Below are positions 55,855 to 64,000 of a stretch of 64,000 nucleotides of DNA, piece after piece (the stretch's first letter is position 1; each line of letters opens with the position of its first letter). The stretch spans positions 64,064,367 through 64,128,366 of the forward strand of contig CM062296.1 in assembly GCA_031216915.1 (NCBI GenBank). The letters run 5' to 3'. Below the pieces are notes generated by a model. That model searched no databases and was not told where the DNA came from. It was given only the letters and a program-made list of their open reading frames with translations. Both the position numbers and the translations under genes were made by a program. The DNA is from Pictodentalium vernedei. Taxonomy: Eukaryota > Mollusca > Scaphopoda > Dentaliida > Dentaliidae.

Positions 55855-57779
55855 TTGATTACGAGTTTCAATGACTATATAAGGTGGCGTCATGCTGTTT
55901 TGTGTCCACATGATTGAGCATGTTTATTTACAGTTCCTGGAATTTTATTTTTGATTACGAGTTTCTATGACTATAAAAGGTAGCGTCATGCTGTTTTGTG
56001 TCCACATGGTTGAGCACGTTTATTTATGTCAGGACACCTGAGGCCCCGTAAGGCCTGGGCTGACGTGGGGTTATTTTGTCCCACTGATGAAATTGCGGGA
56101 AAATTAGACCAACGTGGAGGGTCGGAATCCCAGTGTCGCGAACTCGGCGCTGGGAGCTGAGGTAGACCGACGCGGTGATTCCTTCTCTGCCAAATTGGCC
56201 TGAAATAGGTTCGATTTCTGTTAGGTGCGATTCCTAATCACTTCAGGCTGTGTAATGGAAAGAATGATTTAAAGTAACAACGATTCTTTTATTTACACAT
56301 AAGAATAAAGCCGTTTCCATATTTCAACAATCGACAATTCGATTCTTTTCACAGAAAATGGGTTGCTAGGGTTAAATAATTCTCAACAAACATATAGTCA
56401 TTCTATAGCCCTGTACTGGCACTATAGTCTACATACTGGAAATGATACTACCGTGAGCTTGCCATAAGAGCTTCACAAATCTGAAATGTTATTACCGTGA
56501 GCTCGCCATAAGAGCTTCACCCGCTTAGGCTCAAATGTCAACGTCTGCGCGTAACTGTACCTCTGGCTGTCGGAGGGTTCCGACCAGCAATGTTCGTCAT
56601 CTATAAAGCCACCTTACTTCTGATTTGGGTCAGATATTGTCTACTCATACCTTATGTGCCTTTTGAAAGTCCTCCGTGAAAGTCCTATTGTAATGTTCAC
56701 TGTTCCTGGTTGAATTCACGATTCACAAAAGCCACTTTTTGTGCTAGGGCGAAACTGTCACTCACACCGATCTCCAGTCGGTATTACGATGCTTCGACAG
56801 CAAAACAAACTACTCACAACGCAATCACAACGCAATCAATCTGACGCTTCAAAGGGTTAATACGCACAATACAATTAACCTGCACTTCTGACTATTGCAG
56901 GCTGATACCTGCTACTCGACAATCTAAACTTTGACGTTTCACCTTGGGTTTTCCTTCTCAACGAATTTTGGCACTTTAGCCGCCTATCAACCTTAAGCTA
57001 AATCAATCGTGGAATGTCCTGTCTGGCGATTCCAGCCGTTTCAGGCTCCTATGATCGAAGGTACCCTTATGCCAGGAAACAGAGTCCGCCTGCCCTGGAC
57101 TTCACCAACGTGTGTGTGACCCCAAGTGTGTGTCTAACGCTCTGCTCTTCAAGGTATATATACTTTTTATCCTAAACTGTCAGGTGGACAGACGCTCATC
57201 TGTCCATCTGCCAAAACGGTGGGAGATGACGTATATCGAGGCAGAATCAATACAAGTCATCTCGCGCGTGACTTAACGGTGATTTCACTTGTCGAGAGAA
57301 CCGATTCGTTTCTGCCATTCATTGCTAATATTAATGATCAGGTGACGACACGACAGACATTTCTATCTTTTAGAATCTCGTTTCTCAATTGGCCGTGACG
57401 ATATCCTGCCACCAACCGATCACGTCTCGTAAGACTCGCGACTACTGTATAAATTAAATGAGATTAGACCTTACCTAACATACCGTTTCTCCCCTGGGTC
57501 CCTGCGCTGAAGCTGGATATACACCACGTGTGTTCTTTTTCATGTCCAGCTTCACAGAGAAGTGAAATTCACGTAGAGTTTTCGCCTTGATGCGGAATAT
57601 CTTTTGAACTTACACTATCTTTATATATGAGGCCCCTTGCCCCTATATTTAGGCTGGCTTTGCCCTGACAATTTACAGTTCCTGGAATTTTTTTTTTGAT
57701 TACGAGTTTCTATCACTATATAAGGTAGCGTCATGCTGTTTTGTGTCCACATGATTGAACACGTTTATTTACAGTTCTC
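55855..57779 (+). repeat. ~96-bp tandem repeat (3 units) split by a solo LTR
   Basis: TTGATTACGAGTTTC...CATGCTGTTTTGTGTCCACA units start at 55855, 55951 and 57696. The second is interrupted at 56026 by the LTR and resumes at 57671. Confidence 0.8.
56027..57670. mobile_element. solo LTR of an LTR retrotransposon (1,644 bp)
   Basis: It begins TGTCAGG and ends CCTGACA, the usual TG...CA inverted edge. It is flanked by 5-bp ATTTA at 56022-56026 and 57671-57675. The sister units of the 96-bp repeat show the uninterrupted target. No internal gag/pol region follows, so it is an ordinary solo LTR left by recombination. Superfamily unknown (Gypsy or BEL would fit a 5-bp duplication). The clean duplication suggests moderate age. 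Confidence 0.75.
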
Positions 57780-57786
57780 TTTGTTT

Positions 57787-58032
57787 TTAACAATTTACTC
57801 TTTTCCCAACGTAACGGGAAGACCGACCAGCGCTATTTTCAAAAATCGCCAATTAATTTTCATTATTTTTTTTTTGTCTCAGAAACATAGGTTATGACCC
57901 CTAGTTGGAACGAGCTCGTTCCAGTGAGGTGTCATAACTCATGTTTGTGAGACAAAAAAATGAAAATAATTAGCTTTTTAAGAATGTTGTTTGCAAGTGT
58001 CGTCTGCTTTTCATTTTTTGGTAAAGGGTTAA
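57787..58032. mobile_element. TTAA-class MITE
   Basis: TTAA at both edges, GGTAAAGGG at the right and a diverged left end. The centre GGAACGAGCTCGTTCC matches the family. Confidence 0.7.
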
Positions 58033-58812
58033 GGAAATGCCGAGGAGGCGGAAACGGGGAGCACAGAGAGCACTTTTGTGCACGGAAGACATGTTTATTA
58101 TACAAAATGAGTTGAAGAATTTTAAGAGTCAATATACAGGCACTGCTGTTATATATTTTCGACAAATCTATAAAACAAATTTAGTTACAACTGGACAACG
58201 AATTTCGGTTGAATCCACTCCTTCTATTTCAACTGTTCTTCAGGGACGGTGTTGCCAGGGGGCACAAGATACGCGTGTTGAACCACTTTTTTCCACCAAC
58301 ATGCAACACCATTATATAATGAGTTAAATAAGTTGAGTGAATACAGAGGTGGCCATATGGATGCATTTCTCTATTATATCATCTGCAAATGTGAACAAAT
58401 CTAATTGTATTTGATTAAAGAATTTAACCTTAAGTCGGTTCGATCTGTAAATTCTATTTTCCTTCAGCCCGAAAGCCAGGAGCGTGGCAATGCCAAAGGA
58501 ACAGAAGAGCAAAATATTTTTCTGCTGCCAATGGCAACAGAAAATTATTTATTTTCCGCACTTCATTTCACATCTTACCGGATAGATAAATAGATAGGCT
58601 TACGTACCCATAAAGTTGAGGAATAACCATAGCAAAATGACTAAATAAATATTAGGGTAAGAGTACAGGAACCAGTTTAGGGAATTTCAGGCATGGACGT
58701 GTATCAGGTTGTCACTTTTTCAGGAAAAACGGAGGAAGAGTCTCTCCCACCTCAAACACCCCGTATCCCACGTGACTACACCGCTGCCGAAAGCTAACCA
58801 TGCGGTTGGAAA
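58033..58812. other. unidentified coding-like stretch
   Basis: A plus-strand frame at 58037-58327 (96 codons; starts MPRRRKRGAQRALLC) and another at 58405-58593 have protein-like composition. No family was recognised. 58610-58735 is the repeat shared with 29925-30050. They may be remnants of the same kind of element as 31221-33389. Confidence 0.3.
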
Positions 58813-59266
58813 CACGCTAAAAACTAAAGTGTTAAAAACTACACTTGAAGTGCTGTATTTAACACTTACTAGGTGACGAACTAGCACTTTGTTCAAGTGT
58901 AGATATCCCAGAACTTGACAGGTGTTACAATAATACCACTTGACAAGTGTAATGTCGCGACACTTAAAAGGAAACAACGCAGATGACGCGGATCAGTCTC
59001 GAACTCTCGAGCCTGACCCGCGTCATCTGCGTTGTGTCCTTTTAATTATGTACCCACCAAGCGCAAATCAAATTATGGACGATTCTGGAAGAACCACCAA
59101 TGCTAGACACATGGGAAGTGCCATCCATTCAAGTTTCAGATGTTTGACGATTGTAATGTCTAAGTGCTTAAATCATTGCACTTTGAGTGTTAAAATCAAA
59201 CCCTAAGAGTTAGAATGGGTTTAACACATTGAAAGTGTCAGTTTTAACACTTTACTTTTTAGTGTG
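58813..59266. mobile_element. inverted-repeat element with CACNCTAAAAA ends
   Basis: CACGCTAAAAACTAAAGTGTT at the left and CACACTAAAAAGTAAAGTGTT (complement of right) are inverted, each followed by further AGTGTT motifs. The central palindrome AACGCAGATGACGCGG / CCGCGTCATCTGCGTT is at about 58975-59031. The target duplication is not clear. Confidence 0.6.
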
Positions 59267-59704
59267 TATGGTAGAAGAAACAGATCAAGGACCTGACCGT
59301 GCTTTGTGAACCTGAAGAGGAAGACTGGAAGATATACGTAAATTAAATTGCTGATATACGATTGTAATACGTTGTGTAATACTAAGGGTGCGGTATTAAG
59401 AGTAGAATATACTTATTTTTCTCTCATACACCCACCCTCACACCGTCTCACCTTTCCTCATTCCCCGCCCTCTCCCACACACACACCCTTGAACACACAG
59501 AAAAACCCTGTCTTGTGGGGACGTCGCGTTTCTTTTATTTTTGGTGACAAACAATGACGGTACTCTCATGGGGATGTCGGCGGAGTTGACCGATTGGAGG
59601 GGGTGTAAACATCATTTGTCCCGAATGTGATGGTATAAGTCCCGCCTGATTCATATTCCTACATCATAAAGACATCCCTTCCTTCAAGGCATGCCTTGAT
59701 GATG
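59267..59704. other. no gene recognised
   Basis: A C/A-rich stretch near 59425-59500, otherwise plain. Nothing supportable. Confidence 0.3.
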
Positions 59705-60084
59705 CTATTTATTTCTTTATTTATTGGGATTTAACGACACTTTCGACAGCCGGGCTCACCTCGTGTGGGACAGTTTTTCGGATGGAAGAAGCCGGAGTAC
59801 ATGTACCTGGAGAGGACAACCGAGCAACTGCTAGCAAATGCCAGACTCCACAGCGTACTAACCCCACACAAGCAGGGTTAGTTAGCATTGATTGAAGACA
59901 AGTGCGTCATCAACGTGCAGTACGTCTTGGCACACCGCACCACCGTGCCCCTACTTATGCAATCGGGATTAAATGCCAACAGTGCCCTGCCCAAGGACAC
60001 AACGCAGTTACCCCTGGTGGGGATCGAACCGTGGACCTTTTAGTTTGCAGGTCAATGCCGCAACCACGGAGCCACCGCGCTCAC
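59705..60084 (-). mobile_element. tRNA-headed SINE, diverged
   Basis: The minus-strand head has GTGGCTCCGTGGTTGCGG and B box GGTTCGATCCC. The body has GTGTCCTTGGGCAGGGCACT, and the tail GTTAAATCCCAATAAATAAAG. Near-perfect 11-bp flanks CCTTGATGATG / CCTTCATGATG. Confidence 0.8.
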
Positions 60085-60148
60085 CCTTCATGATGTAGTT
60101 GGAATATTAGCCAGTCGGGATTACAGTATTACAATATATGAGTGAATT

Positions 60149-60704
60149 GACCATTTTTACATAGCGCCATCGTACATCAGGGACTCAATTTGCCCCCACA
60201 AACCGGCTTTATTTATCAATATTGCACATGTGTGTACTGAGCTGTTGATCAGCATTGAAAGCTTCATTTTTCGTCTTCGTTTTATCAATTTAAATTCGAC
60301 AATTTACCTAATCTGCGTTTGTTCTCATCCCCGAAGAGAACAATGGTTGGGTGTTAGTAATTTGTGCATTTTGCGATGTTATTTTCATACTTATCATTTT
60401 CGTGTTACAATCACTCATGTTCGTTTCGACGTTCATCAGAACTCTCAACTACAATGTACCTTTGCCTTCTTTAAAGTTAAAATCTTTCGTTCGAAGAATG
60501 ACAGGCAAGCACACAATCAAATTTTGTTTCAAAAGACTGAGAGCAATGACAAAAAATATTTATAAAGTGGAAAGAAACGATATCAATGCAGCGTTCAGTA
60601 CAATACAGCAGACGTAGGCGCCATTTTTAATAACAAATCTGAATGGCTGGTTTCGAGGGGACACATCGAGTCCCGGATGTAAGATGGCGCTATGTAAAAT
60701 GGTC
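60149..60704. mobile_element. inverted-repeat element with ACATAGCGCCATC ends (556 bp)
   Basis: GACCATTTTTACATAGCGCC at the left and GACCATTTTACATAGCGCC (complement of right) continue as GGGACTC inverted blocks for ~50 bp. The interior has a 111-codon plus-strand frame (60230-60565) of unremarkable composition that I do not call. The target duplication is unclear. Confidence 0.6.
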
Positions 60705-60711
60705 TGTAAAT

Positions 60712-61526
60712 ATAGAATATACCCATGTAGCTTGGTTACCACATGTTCACCACTCGTGGTGAAGTGGTGTTAGCATATTGTACACCAAGCTACTTTGGGT
60801 ACATTTTATTTTCTCGATTTTACTAAGCAGCAGCCGTACATACGAGCGAATTTGTTTTTGTTTACACGACCATGGTTGAGCTGTACTTCCGCTGTCAATT
60901 TTATCACCGAAACGAAATAGAAAAAGAAACAGGGCCTTTTTCATTTTAATGACATAATAAGATACTATTTCGAGTCATAGCAAACACAGGCATTGTTTCA
61001 GCCAATGGACCTCCGGATTACCCGGAGGTCCATTGGCTGAAACAGTGCTCATGCACAGGACATATGTACAGAATTTGATAGCCTTAATATGGTCATAACG
61101 CATAGATTAACGCGCAAATTATTTGTACAATTTGTGCGCATTTCATGACAGGACTTCTAGTTTTAACTGTAGAATATATCCATAGTAGCTTGGTGTACCA
61201 AATGTTCACCACGAGTCGAAAAGTGGTGTTATCTGCGACCTTTTGCCTCGCGGTTAACACCACATCACCACGAGTATTGAACATTTGGTATACCAAGCTA
61301 CTTTGGGTATATTTTATTTATACCATGATCGTCAGGTTATTAAGAGTCGCTATTATTTTTTCTCGATTTTACTGAGGAGTAGACGTACATACTTGCGAAT
61401 CTGTTTTGTTTACATTAGCATCGATGGGTAGTAATTCCGCTGTCACTTTTATCGCCGAAACGAAGTGGAAAAGGAAACGGGTCTTTTTCATTTTGATAAC
61501 ATAATAGTATACTATTTCGAGTTAGG
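60712..61526. repeat. tandem duplication around a MITE
   Basis: Two units (60712-60978 and 61172-61526) share GAATATAYCCATRGTAGCTTGGT, ACCAAGCTACTTTGGGTA and ACTATTTCGAGT. Each contains its own inverted repeat (GTAGCTTGGT / ACCAAGCTAC). A partial TA-class MITE lies between them. Confidence 0.65.
60975..61171. mobile_element. palindromic TA-class MITE, copy 4 (left end missing)
   Basis: Keeps the central CCAATGGACCTCCGG palindrome and the right end GGACTTCTAGTTTTAACTG followed by TA. About 120 bp of the left side is absent compared with the three complete copies. Confidence 0.75.
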
Positions 61527-62133
61527 GATGTTTTATTAACATGAGACAAAGCATGTTTGTTAATTTTTGGTATTTTATGGGGTAAAATCATTGAAAAGCG
61601 TAATAAATAATTGTCACTTTTATTTCACTCTTCGCGAGGCGACGTGTGATAAATTTAGACAAGTTCGCATTCAGGTCGACGTCACCAAAGGCCAACTTGG
61701 ATGTAGTTCCACTGTAGGTGTAAATTTTAACTACTGAAATCCCATTGCTGACGTGTTCACCACGGTTGGTGTATAAAGCTAAAATTTATATCATAGGCTT
61801 TTCAAACATAGTAGAATAGGTGGTAATCATGGTATAAATAAAATATGCAAGCTGTAGTCGTGCCGCAACTTTTTACGCTGTTAACACATAGCGAACCGGC
61901 ATTCCAGATTGCTCATGTCGGACCCCAACTCTCCGAATCGTGTACTACAGGCCCAGGGGCGTAGAAAGCTTATACTATGGGGGGGGGGGGGGGGGGGGGG
62001 TATTGTAAACGGGAGCTTATGGGATACAGCACGGCCGCCTTTGAAAAATTTGTGAAATATGAACTACTGAGAGCTCATTTCCTCGCTTCTCAAGTGAAAA
62101 AATCAAGGTATCGTTGCTGTTAATTTTTGGTGT
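61527..62133. other. no gene recognised; 22-G run
   Basis: AT-rich sequence. CAGGGGCGTAGAAAGC at about 61951, next to the G run at 61979-62000, resembles an isolated hAT end. Confidence 0.3.
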
Positions 62134-62384
62134 TTATCCCTTTACCTAACATGAAAAGCAGACGACACTTGCAAAAATTTTTTTTGAATAACTAATTTTT
62201 TTCATTTTTTGTTTCCAAAACATAGGTTATGACCCTCATTGGAATGAGCTCGACGAGCTCGTTCCAATGAGGGGTCATAACCTTTGTTTTTGAGACAAAC
62301 AATGAAAAAAATCATGAAAATTAATTGGCGATTTTTGAGAATAGCGCTGGCCGGTTTTGGGCGTTACGTTGGGTAAAGGGTTAA
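62134..62384. mobile_element. TTAA-class MITE
   Basis: CCCTTTACCTAACATG at the left (edge TTAT), GTTGGGTAAAGGGTTAA at the right, and a central GGAATGAGCTCGACGAGCTCGTTCC palindrome. Confidence 0.75.
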
Positions 62385-62454
62385 AGGAGGATGTATGTCA
62401 GAGAGGAAGATGTTAATCTGAAAATCTGTCAGTGACGTCGACTGCCTAGGGACA

Positions 62455-62664
62455 GAGAGAGGGAGAGAGAGAGGGGGAGGGGGAGAGAGAGAGGGAGGGG
62501 GAGGAAGGGGGAAGGAGGGGAGGGGGAGAGGGAGGGAGAGGGAGGGAGGAGAGAGATGGGAGGAGGAGGGAGGAGGAGGGAGAGGGAGAAGGAGGAGACG
62601 GAGAGGCAGGAGAGGGAGAGGGAGGAGAGAGAGGGAGAGGGAGGTGAGAGGGACGGAGAGGGAG

Positions 62665-62722
<58 letters not shown>
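62455..62722 (+). repeat. purine-rich (GA)n-type low-complexity tract
   Basis: Almost pure G/A for ~265 bp, ending in a perfect (GA)n. Apparent Ser/Leu-Pro or Arg/Glu frames across it are an effect of composition. Confidence 0.95.
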
Positions 62723-62759
62723 TTATATAAAGCCCCAGCAAAGGATGTACCTGGATATT

Positions 62760-62940
62760 TTTTCTGATATATTTTTTCTGATATCGTTACCGGTATTCAG
62801 ATTCCCATATCGCCCAGCCCTACTATCTGCTAATGACCACAAAGAGGTAAGTAGAAATGTCAAGAACTTTGCTAGAGAGTTTCCAAGATACAGCTGGAGA
62901 TTGATCGTTTGAGACGTGTTGATGTTGGGCTATGTGATCA
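62760..62940. other. isolated hAT-type end, then coding-like fragment
   Basis: 62760-62821 ends ATATCGCCCAGCCCTA, which on the complement is a hAT-style TAGGGCTGGGCGATAT. No partner end was found. 62822-62905 then reads as NDHKEVSRNVKNFAREFPR in one frame. It is unidentified. Confidence 0.3.
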
Positions 62941-63192
62941 TTAACGCTTTACCCAACGCAGACGATATCAAAATGTATTATTTTAAATATCGTTTTTTAT
63001 AAAAATTAAAAAAAAAATTCAACCAAACTATATCATGTGACCTCTCACTGAAACGAGCTCGACGAGCTCGTTCCAAAGAGGGGACACATGACATGGTTTT
63101 GTTGAAAGTCTGTTAAAAAGAATATTTTTTTCAGCTGCTGAATTTGCATATTACACGGACGGATGTGGCCGATTCGATGGGTAAAGGGTTAA
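62941..63192. mobile_element. TTAA-class MITE
   Basis: TTAACGCTTTACCCAACGC at the left, GGGTAAAGGGTTAA at the right, centre GAAACGAGCTCGACGAGCTCG. It splits the coding-like stretches on either side. Confidence 0.75.
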
Positions 63193-63413
63193 GCTTTGTC
63201 CAGTGTGACTTGACGCAATGGAGCAGATACTACTACAGAATCAACCATGTGAGCGCAACGTTAGTGTCAGTCGTGTTAGAACTGAAATCAAAGAGAATCC
63301 AGTCAGCATTAGATGCAAGGTTAAACCAGAAACATTGACGGTAAACAACGAAGCGGTTTGGGCCGGAAGATCTGCAAACTGTCTATTTAACAGGGGACGG
63401 GATGACCGTTACT
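63193..63413 (+). other. coding-like fragment, unidentified
   Basis: The plus-strand frame from the ATG at 63218 has balanced composition (RTEIKENPVSIRCKVKPE, AVWAGRSANCLFNRGRDD) up to the MITE edge at 63414, then continues by chance into the MITE to 63451. It may be a relic of a host or element gene that was hit by two MITEs and a SINE. I cannot name a family. Confidence 0.3.
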
Positions 63414-63931
63414 TATTCCCAGTTCCTTATTCGACATTCGTTATCAACTGATTTACATATTTATTTATTTATTTATTGGTGTTTAAAGTCACATACTTAT
63501 GCACAATGGCTAATCATGACCGTGACAGTTTTACGGGTGAAGGAAGCCGGAGTTCCCGGAGAGAACCACCGAGCAACGACGAGCAGCTGCCAGCCCCCCA
63601 ACATCGTAACTCCGCACTGTAGCACATGCAGGCAGGGTTAGATTGGTTGAATACATGCGCACCATCGACGAGCAGTACGCCATAGTACACGGCGTTATTG
63701 TGCCCCCATGTGGGCAATGGGGGGGGGGGGGGGGGGGGGGGGTAAGTGCCTTGCCTAAGAACACAGTGCGGGAGTCCGAATCGATCTCAGGCGGTCACCC
63801 ATCCGAGGACTAACCGGGCTCGACGTTGCTTAACTTCGGTGATCTGACGAGAACCGGTTACCGCAACGCCATCGCACCCATTATCAACCGATAAAATCGG
63901 TTGATAACGAATAAGGAATTGGGAATAAGTA
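63414..63931. mobile_element. short palindromic MITE carrying a SINE
   Basis: TTACTTATTCCCAGTTCCTT at the left and its near-exact complement ending GGGAATAAGTAA at the right. Without the SINE (63453-63880) the element is a ~90-bp hairpin around ACCGATAAAATCGGT. The same end starts the 143-bp array at 42139. Confidence 0.65.
63453..63880 (-). mobile_element. 5S rRNA-headed SINE (SINE3-type)
   Basis: The minus-strand head holds GATCACCGAAGTTAAGCAAC, GAGCCCGGTTAGT and GGATGGGTGACCGCCTGAG (5S rRNA internal promoter), joined to the shared SINE body and a (TAAA)n tail. Flanks TTATCAACTGAT / TTATCAACCGAT differ at one base. A 24-G run at 63719-63742 lies inside the body where sister copies have GGGG. 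Confidence 0.88.
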
Positions 63932-64000
63932 AAGATTTGCATGTCCATTATTCAACTAACCTTCCAAAAATGTATGTATGTGGGTGTATACAATTCATGG

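Noticed and set aside
60230-60565. 111-codon plus-strand frame
   Set aside because: It lies between inverted ends of a MITE-like element (60149-60704), has no recognisable motif, and overlapping frames are also open.
62364-62912. Ser/Leu/Pro-rich or Arg/Glu-rich proteins on either strand
   Set aside because: Low-complexity purine tract; composition explains the open frames.

Overview
This is nuclear DNA of a metazoan, most likely a marine invertebrate. The lineage cannot be fixed from the window. Short exons are buried in long repeat-filled stretches, and SINEs with internal pol III promoters sit beside hAT, TTAA- and TA-class DNA transposons, DIRS-like and LTR remnants, a ~333-bp satellite and many long G/C homopolymers. 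There is no operon-like gene packing. Only one host gene is confidently recognised: the first coding exon of a plasminogen receptor (PLGRKT-like) gene at 8312-8184 on the minus strand. The rest is a thick, datable pile of mobile elements.

Layout. 1-7.6 kb: two DIRS-like copies (one runs off the left edge, the other is split by a hAT), a hAT with a perfect 8-bp target duplication, and tandem repeats. 7.7-8.5 kb: MITE and PLGRKT exon. 8.5-17.5 kb: two hATs, a broken palindromic element that has taken in four other elements, TA-class MITEs, a diverged hAT interrupted by a tandem-repeat element, and two tRNA-headed SINEs. 17.5-24.5 kb: a palindromic element, a hAT carrying another element, then a 3.5-kb autonomous-type hAT (20954-24463). 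Its transposase frame is full length apart from two in-frame stop codons. 25.2-28.2 kb: two nested elements with 9-bp target duplications and clustered subterminal motifs. 28.5-31.2 kb: an inverted pair of 21-bp arrays. 31.2-33.6 kb: decayed coding-like sequence. 33.6-37.4 kb: the satellite.

40.0-55.1 kb is the most striking part. A segment of about 15.1 kb is bounded by inverted ends that are identical for at least 74 bp. It sits in the satellite with an 8-bp near-identical target duplication. Each arm carries an array of a 22-bp palindromic unit plus the same TTAA MITE. Inside lie inverted 143-bp arrays, two foldback-type elements with ~22-bp terminal arrays, a MITE made almost wholly of palindromic units, and a further inverted pair with a hAT near its axis. 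No transposase for this structure was seen. 55.1-64 kb: satellite remnant, a solo LTR splitting a 96-bp repeat, MITEs, a GA-rich tract, SINEs and a few unidentified coding-like fragments.

SINEs with one shared body carry either a tRNA-like or a 5S rRNA-like head. Short arrays of 21-22-bp units in inverted pairs recur at several unrelated places. Together these are the observations most worth following.
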